A stretch of 64,000 bases of DNA from IMG/VR virus record IMGVR_UViG_3300025280_000026, positions 1 to 64,000 of that record. The stretch is one strand, 5' to 3'. The position numbers and the translations under genes were made by a program. This DNA comes from a virus. This document shows positions 52,536 through 60,649 of the stretch, piece by piece. How positions within the stretch are numbered: the first letter of the stretch is position 1; each line of letters starts with the position of its first letter. The notes below the pieces were generated by a model. That model was not told the DNA's origin. It worked only from the letters and a program-made list of their open reading frames with translations, and did not search any database.

Positions 52536-53837
52536 ATGAAAAAAATTAAATTAAATCTGCCGCCTGGGCAGCCATTCTTAACAAACGGGAATGGAGTATA
52601 CGACGTGTATGTAATACCGTCTTTGGAATGCGGATTAGACCAAATACCAAAAGGTCTGAATCCTCGGGATCTGGACCCGGAGTGTACAAAAGTTAAAAAC
52701 ATCAAGGCCAGCTTTTTAAAAAATGACAATATGTTTATAACCAAGTGCGGTGGCATGCAAGTTACTATAGATAACGACTCTTTTGAGTTCGATTCAAATA
52801 ATAGTTGTGTCACTTTCACTTGCGAATGGGGTCATAATCCACCACGGCCGATCGCAGAAGGTCGATCTGGTCATTATGATGGTCAACATAGTGGGTACGC
52901 TATAACCACGGCTCTTCAAGAAAATCCAAATGTTAATGAGGAGGTTAAGGTGACCCTCGTGGAGCAGCGCGTGTTTAAAACTATTGATGAAAACCGCGAC
53001 GCCACCAACTGTTGGAATGACAGAACCAATCAAAAGCAGTCTAGCGAACAAAACATGCGAGGACTTTTTGATGATCTGAAAAGCAATATCAAATATACTG
53101 ACCTTAAAAATATTGGATGGAAACAATATCAGAAAAACGTCAATGGTGAGAAAATAACTGCCGCGAATGAGGTACAACAAGTCATCAGACTTTTATCTAC
53201 CTACTTCCCTCTAACTTATGAACCGGGCCTTGGTGTTCCTTATATCGCGACACTTCCTAAAGCTGGAGAGAAAACAGCGATCAATATGTTAACAAACGAC
53301 AAATATAAGCCGTATACTCTTCCCACACAAAAACATGTGGATTATGTTTTAGAACTGTCTGATTATATTCAGAGCACTATGGAGAATATTTTGGGCAGTG
53401 ATTTTAATGAATTTCCATTAATTAAACAATCCGGCGCCAAGCAGCTTCTTAAGCAGCCAAGCAAAAGAAGATTTTTTAGAACAAATTTATTCAATGGTCA
53501 GGAAGCCATCGGTGCCCTTAACAAAGACTATATTTTGATGTTCGTATACGCAGTTGTTAGTAACTGCTATGAATGGGATGAAAAGAGACAAGAATATGAT
53601 CAAAAGCATTCTATTGCCTCCGCAAAAGCAATCTGGTCTGAATACGGCAAAAGGCTGCTCGATGAAGTTAATAGAGATTTTATAGCGTCTTTTGCAAATT
53701 CGAGCAAATCGAGAAAGTCTGATTTTGTTAATCAGCACACCAAGTGGGGTCTACTCTCACACTTAATTTTCAAAGGAATGAGGGATAACAAGTGGAAGAA
53801 TAGAATCAATACTTCTCTTAAAGCAAAGGCAGCTTAA
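52536..53837 (+). CDS. DGQHR/AIPR-like protein of unknown role
   Basis: 433 residues after CAAGGAGAATAAA. The motif HYDGQHSGYAI (D115, Q117, H118), the following strand VKVTLVEQRVF, and N-RTNQKQSSEQN..GLFDDLKSNI (N165-Q166) follow the layout of DGQHR/DndB and AIPR families, in which DGQ-H/T is followed by a conserved N-Q helix. Those bacterial proteins are linked to phosphorothioate modification control or abortive infection; the biochemical function is not settled. The C-terminal 170 residues are helical and unrecognised. It lies between SSB and RecA and is bracketed by a repeated leader element, so it is part of the replication regulon. Confidence 0.55.
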   Translation: MKKIKLNLPPGQPFLTNGNGVYDVYVIPSLECGLDQIPKGLNPRDLDPECTKVKNIKASFLKNDNMFITKCGGMQVTIDNDSFEFDSNNSCVTFTCEWGHNPPRPIAEGRSGHYDGQHSGYAITTALQENPNVNEEVKVTLVEQRVFKTIDENRDATNCWNDRTNQKQSSEQNMRGLFDDLKSNIKYTDLKNIGWKQYQKNVNGEKITAANEVQQVIRLLSTYFPLTYEPGLGVPYIATLPKAGEKTAINMLTNDKYKPYTLPTQKHVDYVLELSDYIQSTMENILGSDFNEFPLIKQSGAKQLLKQPSKRRFFRTNLFNGQEAIGALNKDYILMFVYAVVSNCYEWDEKRQEYDQKHSIASAKAIWSEYGKRLLDEVNRDFIASFANSSKSRKSDFVNQHTKWGLLSHLIFKGMRDNKWKNRINTSLKAKAA

Positions 53838-53844
53838 ATGCCAC

Positions 53845-53877
53845 ACCACAGGGAGGCATGGGTTTATAGATGCCTCA
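53845..53877 (+). repeat. Leader element copy B, upstream of recA
   Basis: Near-identical to copy A (one base deleted, few changes): ACCACAGGGAGGCATGGG then TTTATAGATGCCTCA. GAGGCA (53853-53858) pairs with TGCCTC (53871-53876). It ends 20 bases before the preferred GTG start of recA and includes the alternative upstream ATG in its right arm. Confidence 0.75.
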
Positions 53878-53896
53878 TTCAATATATGGAGAAAAA

Positions 53897-54997
53897 GTGG
53901 CCAGGAAAGCTAAAAAACTAGGAAAGCTCAGCATGGATGACATGCGAAACCTAATCAACAGAAAAGCAGGATTAGACGTTGCACACGATCTGAGAGAAGA
54001 GAATCCAACTGAAGTAAAACAATGGATTCCAACTGGATCAACTTGGCTGGATAATATCATATGCAGAGGCAAAAAAGCAGGAATTCCTGTTGGCAAGATA
54101 TCAGAGATTGCTGGACTAGAGGGATCCGGAAAATCATGGATGGCTGCAGAAATCGCCACCAACGCTCAGGAAATGGGCATAGACGTCGTTTACTTCGATT
54201 CTGAATCTGCCATAGACCCAAGCCTCTTGGAGCGCTTAGGAGTTGATTTAAACCGGTTCCTGTACGTTCAAGCTTCGAGCGTGGAATTTGTGTTGGAAAC
54301 GATTGAGGAACTTCTTGGTTCGAATGATGGCCAAATGTTGTTCATTTGGGATTCGCTAGCTTTAACACCGGCAATTACAGATGTGGAGGGTGATTTTAAT
54401 CCCCAATCATCGATGGCTGTCAAAGCTAGAATTTTGGCCAAAGGCATGTCGAAGCTGACAGTACCAATCGCGAATACACAATCAACGTTTTTGGTACTAA
54501 ATCAACTTAAAACAAATATCGCATCCAATCCTTCACAAAGGATGCAAATAATGACTACTCCGTATGTGACCCCAGGTGGAAAAGCAATGCATTACGCATA
54601 TTCACTACGTATCTGGCTTACTGGTCGCAGGGCTAAATCTTCCTTTATTATGGATGGCGACGACCGCGTAGGATATCAGGTGCAAGTGAAACTTGAGAAA
54701 TCACGTTTCGGAACATCTGGTCGAAGATGTCATTTTAAGATTATGTTTGCTGGAGAAGTTGGTATCCGTGATCAAGAGAGCTGGCTAGAAGCGTTAGCCG
54801 GTTCTGAAAACCTAACACAATCCGGTGCATGGTATACTTTACGTTATGAAGATGAGACCACTGAGAAATTTCAATCAAAAAATTGGGTTGAAAAAATAAA
54901 TAGCAATGAACGCTTTCAAGAAAGAGTGTTGGAGCTAATGGAAGAAGAGATTGTTCGGAAATATCAAAAAAAGACTGAACAAACCTCGACTGCATAA
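53897..54997 (+). CDS. RecA/UvsX recombinase
   Basis: 366 residues from a GTG preceded by ATGGAGAAAAA; an in-frame ATG 27 bases upstream lies inside the repeated leader hairpin and has poorer spacing, so the GTG is preferred. Visible RecA-type features are Walker A EIAGLEGSGKS (near residue 75), VVYFDSESA, the Walker B strand LFIWDSLAL and the loop region TPGGKAMHYAYS. It catalyses strand exchange for recombination-dependent replication and repair with the SSB and SbcCD-like proteins. The chain resembles bacterial RecA of about 350 residues and T4 UvsX of 391. Confidence 0.88.
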   Translation: MARKAKKLGKLSMDDMRNLINRKAGLDVAHDLREENPTEVKQWIPTGSTWLDNIICRGKKAGIPVGKISEIAGLEGSGKSWMAAEIATNAQEMGIDVVYFDSESAIDPSLLERLGVDLNRFLYVQASSVEFVLETIEELLGSNDGQMLFIWDSLALTPAITDVEGDFNPQSSMAVKARILAKGMSKLTVPIANTQSTFLVLNQLKTNIASNPSQRMQIMTTPYVTPGGKAMHYAYSLRIWLTGRRAKSSFIMDGDDRVGYQVQVKLEKSRFGTSGRRCHFKIMFAGEVGIRDQESWLEALAGSENLTQSGAWYTLRYEDETTEKFQSKNWVEKINSNERFQERVLELMEEEIVRKYQKKTEQTSTA

Positions 54998-55023
54998 ATT
55001 GCTCCTGCGCCCAACCCCTAATA

Positions 55024-55055
55024 TTAGTTTTTAAGCAAGAGTTTTTAAAAACTAA
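55024..55055. repeat. Perfect 11-bp AT-rich inverted repeat between recA and next gene
   Basis: TTAGTTTTTAA and TTAAAAACTAA with a 10-base spacer, in the 82-base gap. It may be a weak bidirectional terminator or an operator; the next ATG is 25 bases downstream with ACGAGGAGAATCGT. Confidence 0.6.
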
Positions 55056-55079
55056 TTAAATGTACACGAGGAGAATCGT

Positions 55080-55445
55080 ATGTCTAAAATAATTAAAAAT
55101 ATAGTTGCAGAAGTAATTGCAGACAAAGTGCAAGAAGCCGAATGTCTTATCCACACTTCTACAAAAGAAAATTTAACCGATGTCTTAACTTCTATCCGAG
55201 CAATATCGGGAGTTACAATTGTTAATTTAGTTGGCTCTTCACAAAAAGTTTCGGAAGGTAGAACAGCATCATATTTGAAAATTAAGTTTATACCCAATAT
55301 AACTTCTTCTGATAGCTATGTAAGAAACCTGGCGGATTACGTAAGAAATCTTCCAAGCGTCTTCACCTTCGAAGTCAAGAAAGTTGAAAACCTCAAACAG
55401 AAATTGGCGCGCAGGAAGCAACAAAAAGATATAATGAGTATTTAA
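55080..55445 (+). CDS. Unknown 121-residue protein in the replication block
   Basis: Alpha/beta protein (MSKIIKNIVAEVIADKVQEAE, then TSIRAISGVTIVNLVG, SYLKIKFIP and a basic tail KLARRKQQK). The repeated beta-alpha-beta layout suggests a small ferredoxin-like fold. Excellent ribosome binding site, 16 bases from the FEN gene. No family recognised, so role unknown. Confidence 0.6.
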   Translation: MSKIIKNIVAEVIADKVQEAECLIHTSTKENLTDVLTSIRAISGVTIVNLVGSSQKVSEGRTASYLKIKFIPNITSSDSYVRNLADYVRNLPSVFTFEVKKVENLKQKLARRKQQKDIMSI

Positions 55446-55461
55446 AGCACTAGAGGAAAAA

Positions 55462-56439
55462 TTGAAAACTAAAAGATTGCTGTTAATTGATCAGCTAAAC
55501 TTGTTTTTTAGATCTTACATTGTTGATCCTTCTTTGTCCACTAATGGCCAACCCATTGGAGGTTTAAAAGGAGTGATAAAGGCATTGCAAAAAATCATCC
55601 GCGAGGCGAAACCTGATGAAATTATTATTTGTTGGGATGGCCGCGGAGGTTCTACAAAGCGCAAAATTATAAATAAAAATTACAAAGAAGGCCGAAAGCC
55701 CCCACGCCTTAATCGAGGGGACAGAATTCTTACAGAATCAGAAGAGCGAACAAACAAAGTGTGGCAACTTCAGAGGTTAACTGAATATTTCAATGAAATG
55801 CCGTTAATACAATTTATGTTCGATGGGGTCGAGGCCGATGACGTAATCGCTTATCTGGCAAAACACAAATATTATGAAGATTGGCAAAAAGTAATTGTTT
55901 CAAGTGACAAAGATTTTTTTCAACTTCTAGACACAACTACAGTTCTTTACAGACCAGTACAAAAACAGGTCTTAAACATGAAGACTTTAATAAAAAAACA
56001 CAATATACATCCTAATAATTTTGCTCTTGCGAGAGCAATGGTGGGTGATAAGAGTGACAATCTTGAAGGTGTAGGTAATATTGGATTAGCCACGGCCTAT
56101 AAAAGATTTCCTTTTTTACTGGATGAGAAGCCAGCTACCTTAACCGAGGTTTTAGATTATTCTAAAGAGCAGCTTAAAGAAAAAAAACTCAAAGCATATG
56201 AAAATATTATTAACAACGCTGATATCTTAAAGAGAAACTACAAGATGATGCAATTATACGCTCCCATCCTGGACATAAATGCAAAGAAAATACTTCGCGA
56301 GACAGTGCAAGGAGCAAAAATTAGTTTTAATAAAACAGAGATTATTAAGATGATGACACAAGATGGTTTTGGAGAGGTAAATTTTAATGAACTATTTGTC
56401 CATTTTAATAAGATAGTGGTTGACCAGAAAGCCATCTGA
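55462..56439 (+). CDS. 5'-3' exonuclease / flap endonuclease (RNase H-type, FEN family)
   Basis: 325 residues from a TTG after AGAGGAAAAA. The PIN-like core has LLLIDQLNLFFR (first acidic residue), IICWDGRGGSTKRKIINKNYK, VEADDVIAYLA and VIVSSDKDFFQLL, followed by the helix-hairpin-helix region GDKSDNLEGVGNIG. This is the family of T4 RNase H and the Pol I 5' nuclease that removes RNA primers. Since the family A polymerase here lacks such a domain, this gene would supply the activity in trans. Confidence 0.88.
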   Translation: MKTKRLLLIDQLNLFFRSYIVDPSLSTNGQPIGGLKGVIKALQKIIREAKPDEIIICWDGRGGSTKRKIINKNYKEGRKPPRLNRGDRILTESEERTNKVWQLQRLTEYFNEMPLIQFMFDGVEADDVIAYLAKHKYYEDWQKVIVSSDKDFFQLLDTTTVLYRPVQKQVLNMKTLIKKHNIHPNNFALARAMVGDKSDNLEGVGNIGLATAYKRFPFLLDEKPATLTEVLDYSKEQLKEKKLKAYENIINNADILKRNYKMMQLYAPILDINAKKILRETVQGAKISFNKTEIIKMMTQDGFGEVNFNELFVHFNKIVVDQKAI

Positions 56440-56462
56440 CCTTATATTATATCTAAAGGAAG

Positions 56463-57836
56463 ATGATGAAAGAAGAACAGGTTAATTTTGCAAAATATGG
56501 TAAAAGTTTTCAGGAAACATTAGCTCAACTAATATTAGAAGACCGGCCTTTTGCAGACCAAATCGAGGAAGTTATTGATGTTAACTTCTTTGAATTAAAA
56601 TACCTTCGTGTTTTTATAAGTAAAGTATTTGAGTATCGAAAAAAATACGGGGTACATCCAACTAACAAGATTATAGCATCCGTGTTAAGAACGGAGCTGG
56701 ATAATGAGAATGAAGCTGTCCAAAAACAAGCAAGAGATTATTTTGCTAGGACACTTGCCAGGCCGGCTTCAGACACAAAATACATCAAAGAGACTAGTCT
56801 TGACTTTTGTAAAAAACAAAACTTAAAAAGAGCAATTTTGAAGTCTGTTGAGTTACTTCAGTCGTCGTCTTATGATGAAATTAAGGATGTCATTGATGAA
56901 GCTTTAAAATTGGGTGTTGATAATAATCACGGTCATGATTTCAAAAAGGATTTTGAACTTCGTTATACACTCCAAGCACGAAACCCTGTTTCGACTGGTT
57001 GGAAAATAATTGACGGCATCACAAAAAATGGTTTAGGCAAAGGAGAGTTGGGAGTCATTATTGCTCCAACCGGCGCGGGTAAATCAATGGCCCTAGCCCA
57101 CCTCGGCGCCATCGCTGTGAAGAATGGTAAAAGCGTCGTGCATTATACTTTGGAGCTTTCTGAAGCAATCACTGGCCAAAGATACGATAGTTGTATAAGT
57201 GGTGTCAGATTAACCGATCTTCTTTCAATGAAAGATATGGTGTATGAAAAAATTACCGATGTTGAGGGATCTCTGATTATAAAAGAGTATCCAACTCGTT
57301 CAGCAACTATAAATATTTTGCGCGCTCATCTAGAAAAATTAAAAAAAAGAAATCAAGAAATCGATGTAATTTTAGTGGATTACGCCGATCTGCTCAAACC
57401 TACATCAAATTATAAAGAGAAAAGGACTGAGTTGGAGTCTATTTATGAGAGTCTAAGAGCTTTAGCGCAAGAATATAATTGTCCAGTATGGACAGCATCC
57501 CAAACTAATAGATCTGGACTTAATGCAGAAGTTGTGACAATGGAATCGATTTCAGAGGCTTTCAGTAAATGTTTTGTTGCAGATTTTATACTTTCCATCT
57601 CTAGGACGATCAAAGATAAAAATGCAAATACCGGTAGAATGTTTGTTGCGAAGAACCGCAACGGCGTCGACGGTTTAGTATATCCAATTTTTATGGAACC
57701 AGCGACCGTCAAAATTAAAGTATTCGAACAGGAAGAAGATGCCGCCGAACTGTTGAGAGAAAAGACTCCGAAAGAACAAGCTGATGCAATAAAAGAGAAA
57801 TATAAGAATTTTAGAAGACAAGCAAGGGGGGCGTGA
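56463..57836 (+). CDS. Replicative DNA helicase (DnaB/gp41-like)
   Basis: 457 residues. An N-terminal helical domain leads to the RecA-type motor: Walker A IIAPTGAGKS (near residue 205), the HYTLELSE motif, Walker B DVILVDYADLL and the sensor ASQTNR. It unwinds DNA 5'-3' at the fork and partners the zinc/TOPRIM primase at 7.9 kb. ATGATG starts after AAAGGAAG; four bases separate its stop from the RNR start. Confidence 0.9.
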   Translation: MMKEEQVNFAKYGKSFQETLAQLILEDRPFADQIEEVIDVNFFELKYLRVFISKVFEYRKKYGVHPTNKIIASVLRTELDNENEAVQKQARDYFARTLARPASDTKYIKETSLDFCKKQNLKRAILKSVELLQSSSYDEIKDVIDEALKLGVDNNHGHDFKKDFELRYTLQARNPVSTGWKIIDGITKNGLGKGELGVIIAPTGAGKSMALAHLGAIAVKNGKSVVHYTLELSEAITGQRYDSCISGVRLTDLLSMKDMVYEKITDVEGSLIIKEYPTRSATINILRAHLEKLKKRNQEIDVILVDYADLLKPTSNYKEKRTELESIYESLRALAQEYNCPVWTASQTNRSGLNAEVVTMESISEAFSKCFVADFILSISRTIKDKNANTGRMFVAKNRNGVDGLVYPIFMEPATVKIKVFEQEEDAAELLREKTPKEQADAIKEKYKNFRRQARGA

Positions 57837-57840
57837 ATAA

Positions 57841-59697
57841 ATGGAAGTAGCATCAAAGATTTTATCAGATATAGCAGTATACATGAAATATGCAAGGTAT
57901 TTACCCAAAAAGAAGAGAAGAGAAACTTGGCAGGAACTTGTTACGAGAAACAAGAATATGCATTTAAAAAAGTATCCTGACTTAAAAGATGAAATCGAAG
58001 AGAGCTATAAATTTGTTTATGCTAAAAAAGTTTTACCATCAATGCGCTCTATGCAATTCGCTGGCAAACCGATAGAGGTTGCACCTAACAGAATATACAA
58101 TTGTGCCTACCTGCCAATTGATGATTGGCGTTCTTTTAGTGAAACAATGTTTTTGTTGCTTGGTGGAACGGGCGTTGGATATTCAGTGCAAAAACACCAT
58201 GTTGAGAAACTTCCAGAAATACGAAAGCCGAACAAGAAGAGAACCCGCCGGTATCTTATTGGAGATTCAATTGAAGGGTGGTCAGACTCTATTAAAGTTT
58301 TGCTGAGAAGCTATTTCGAGGGCATGTCTGATATCAGATTTGATTTTTCTGATATTAGGCCGAAAGGAAGTCTTTTAATTACATCTGGTGGTAAAGCTCC
58401 CGGCCCCCAACCTCTGAGAGAATGCTTGGTGAAAGTCAAAGGAATACTAGATGAAAAAGAAAATGGCGACAAACTTACGACCATCGAGGTTCATGATATT
58501 GTATGCCACATCGCAGACGCCGTTCTCGCCGGAGGAATCCGTCGCGCAGCTCTCATTTCTCTTTTTAGCGCAGATGATGATGAAATGCTAGCGTCAAAGG
58601 CTGGGAACTGGTGGGAAACAAACCCACAAAGAGGAAGAGCGAATAACTCAGTTGTTTTGATGAGACATAGAGTAACGAAAGAATTCTTCATGAATATTTG
58701 GGAAAGAGTAAAAGAATCTGGCTCCGGCGAACCTGGTTTTTATTTTACCAATGATAAAGATTGGGGGACAAACCCTTGCTGTGAAATAGCTTTGAGACCA
58801 TATCAGTTTTGTAATCTTACTGAAGTCAACGCTAGCGATCTGGAAAGCCAAGAGGAACTAGAAAGAAGAGTACAAGCTGCAGCTTTTATTGGCACCTTAC
58901 AGGCCGGATACACTGATTTTCATTATCTTCGTGATATTTGGCAGAGGACTACGGAAAAAGATGCTCTCGTCGGTGTCTCGATGACCGGAATCGCTTCAGG
59001 CAATGTTCTTGGTTTAGATATGTCTCAGGCTGCAAAAGTTGTTAAACAAGAGAATTTAAGAGTTGCCGGCTTGACAGGGATAAACAAAGCAGCTAGAACA
59101 ACAACCGTGAAACCTGCAGGCACAACCTCTCTTACGCTTGGAACCTCAAGCGGTATTCATGCATGGCATAATGATTATTATGTCCGACGGATCCGCGTCA
59201 ACAAAGCGGAAGCGATATACACTTATCTTTCTATACGCCACCCAGAGTTATTAGAAGATGAATTTTTTAGGCCGCACGATACTGCTGTGATATCTGTTCC
59301 GCAAAAAGCACCACCCAGTGGAATTACAAGACAGGAAACAGCACAAAATCTTTTGGAGAGAATCAAAAAGGTTAGCCAGGAGTGGGTCAAAACCGGCCAC
59401 AGGCGAGGACAAAATACACATAATGTTTCTGCTACCGTTACGGTTAAAGAAGAAGAATGGAACCACGTTGGCCAATGGATGTGGGAAAATAGGAGATGCT
59501 ACAACGGATTGTCTGTTTTACCACATTCAGAACACACATATAAACAAGCGCCCTTCGAAGATTGTTCTCGCGAGAAATATGATGAGATGATCAAAACTTT
59601 ACAAAAACTTGACTTAACAAAAGTGGTAGAGATAGAGGATAATACAACTTTGGCCGGCGAACTTGCTTGTTCAAGTGGCGCCTGCGAAATAAAATAA
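57841..59697 (+). CDS. Adenosylcobalamin-dependent ribonucleoside-triphosphate reductase (class II)
   Basis: 618 residues after AAGGGGGGCG. It resembles the monomeric Lactobacillus-type RTPR: YNCAYLPIDD with the first redox Cys, FLLLGGTGVGYSVQ, PGPQPLRE, NPCCEIALRPYQFCNLTEVN with the thiyl-radical and second redox Cys, VKPAGTTSLTLGTSSGIH, and the tail ACSSGACEIK with the C-x4-C pair that re-reduces the site. It makes dNTPs for phage replication using B12 rather than an iron radical, independent of oxygen, which suggests a host with access to cobalamin. Length is somewhat below the 739 residues of the lactobacillus enzyme. Confidence 0.92.
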   Translation: MEVASKILSDIAVYMKYARYLPKKKRRETWQELVTRNKNMHLKKYPDLKDEIEESYKFVYAKKVLPSMRSMQFAGKPIEVAPNRIYNCAYLPIDDWRSFSETMFLLLGGTGVGYSVQKHHVEKLPEIRKPNKKRTRRYLIGDSIEGWSDSIKVLLRSYFEGMSDIRFDFSDIRPKGSLLITSGGKAPGPQPLRECLVKVKGILDEKENGDKLTTIEVHDIVCHIADAVLAGGIRRAALISLFSADDDEMLASKAGNWWETNPQRGRANNSVVLMRHRVTKEFFMNIWERVKESGSGEPGFYFTNDKDWGTNPCCEIALRPYQFCNLTEVNASDLESQEELERRVQAAAFIGTLQAGYTDFHYLRDIWQRTTEKDALVGVSMTGIASGNVLGLDMSQAAKVVKQENLRVAGLTGINKAARTTTVKPAGTTSLTLGTSSGIHAWHNDYYVRRIRVNKAEAIYTYLSIRHPELLEDEFFRPHDTAVISVPQKAPPSGITRQETAQNLLERIKKVSQEWVKTGHRRGQNTHNVSATVTVKEEEWNHVGQWMWENRRCYNGLSVLPHSEHTYKQAPFEDCSREKYDEMIKTLQKLDLTKVVEIEDNTTLAGELACSSGACEIK

Positions 59698-59719
59698 CAG
59701 CTTATTAATCGGAGATCAT

Positions 59720-59980
59720 ATGAGACCTTGTAACCGACACATTTTAATTAAACCCATGGAAGAAGAAGAAAAAGAAATTGCGGTATTGGTGCCTGATAAT
59801 TTTAGGGCTAAAACTACTTCTTTTATTAAAGCAAGAGTAGTAGACTGGGCAGATGATATAAATATACAAATGCATGAAAATGCTATAGTCGTCGTTAACT
59901 CTAGTATGATAGAAGAGATTGTGTTGGGTGACGAAAAATATCATTTAATACTAGAAAATTATGTTTTAGGCTATTTTTAG
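59720..59980 (+). CDS. GroES-like co-chaperonin (gp31-like)
   Basis: 86 residues after CGGAGATCAT. The GroES fold pattern is clear: RPCNRHILIKPMEEEE, a mobile-loop region (VPDNFRAKTTSFI), ARVVDWADD, a NAIVVVNSSMIEEIVL stretch and LILENYVLGYF. Phage gp31-type proteins replace host GroES on GroEL so that the capsid protein can fold, which fits a gp23-like capsid. It is the last gene of the replication unit. Confidence 0.75.
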   Translation: MRPCNRHILIKPMEEEEKEIAVLVPDNFRAKTTSFIKARVVDWADDINIQMHENAIVVVNSSMIEEIVLGDEKYHLILENYVLGYF

Positions 59981-60002
59981 AAAAAACTGTTTTTTCTAAA
60001 AA
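59974..60002 (+). terminator. AT-rich hairpin after the GroES-like gene
   Basis: Perfect 13-bp stem TTTTTAGAAAAAA / TTTTTTCTAAAAA with a three-base loop. It overlaps the last bases of the gene. Rich in A-T and without a GC core, so termination would be weak; it is followed directly by a promoter-like element. Confidence 0.6.
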
Positions 60003-60007
60003 TATTA

Positions 60008-60016
60008 ACTACTTAT
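60008..60016 (+). promoter_or_regulatory. ACTACTTAT variant of the promoter-like nonamer
   Basis: Same variant and same flanks (ATTA before, TATGA three bases after) as the element before 40.1 kb. It lies 51 bases before the ATG of the secreted protein gene, which has CTAGGAGTTAAAAT. Confidence 0.45.
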
Positions 60017-60058
60017 CCGTATGAATAATTTAAACAGCCACTATCTAGGAGTTAAAAT

Positions 60059-60649
60059 ATGAATTCGTTAATTGTCGCCTTGTTGGCAACTCAAATCACA
60101 GCCGCAGGTGTAAACATTAATAAAGAAGACGTGACGTACTTCGAGATTGCTGAACAAGCAATCTTTAATTGTCCGACGTATAAGAAGGGCCCAGCCAATA
60201 TACGGCCGACGGTCGTTTTTGATCTTATCGGAATCGAGAGAAAGTTTAACGTGCCCACACATATGAAGGGAATGTTATTAGCACATGCATGCACGCATGG
60301 AAGCCTTGCCGGCGACGTCAAAACCTTGCGCTATTGGAAAACAAAAAATATACTTGAAAAAAAGAAAGATATTTTAAGTATTTCCCCTCCCCAAAAATTA
60401 ATTAGATTTAATCGTTTTCATTACCAAAGAGCAGCTGATATTTGGATGCGCCGCGTAATCAAAGAATTACCAAAAACAAAAAAAAAGTGCGCAAAATTTG
60501 ATGAATCTTGTAGCTGGCTGAACGCGTGGCTTGGCAGTGTTAAAAACTTTAAAAAAGTACCAAAAAAAGAAGTAAAATTGTTAAGAAAGTGGCATAAAAG
60601 AATCGAAAAGAATCGCCAAACAAAAAATCATGTAGCATGCGGTTGCTGA
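60059..60649 (+). CDS. Secreted protein, possibly a degenerate transglycosylase-like fold
   Basis: 196 residues. MNSLIVALLATQITAAGV is a likely signal or leader segment. Residues about 62-85 (FNVPTHMKGMLLAHACTHGS) follow the pattern of the first helices of SLT-type lysozymes (VP..LRGMLLAAAC.ESG), but the catalytic Glu is replaced (HACTHG). The rest is helical, basic and ends HVACGC, with a Cys pair. If this reading is right the protein has lost muralytic activity and may bind peptidoglycan; other folds are possible. Confidence 0.45.
   Translation: MNSLIVALLATQITAAGVNINKEDVTYFEIAEQAIFNCPTYKKGPANIRPTVVFDLIGIERKFNVPTHMKGMLLAHACTHGSLAGDVKTLRYWKTKNILEKKKDILSISPPQKLIRFNRFHYQRAADIWMRRVIKELPKTKKKCAKFDESCSWLNAWLGSVKNFKKVPKKEVKLLRKWHKRIEKNRQTKNHVACGC

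Noticed and set aside
53858-53869. Three-codon frame ATG GGT TTA TAG inside leader element B
   Set aside because: It would make an upstream mini-ORF ending at the alternative recA ATG, but copy A lacks the ATG, so conserved function as a leader peptide is not supported.
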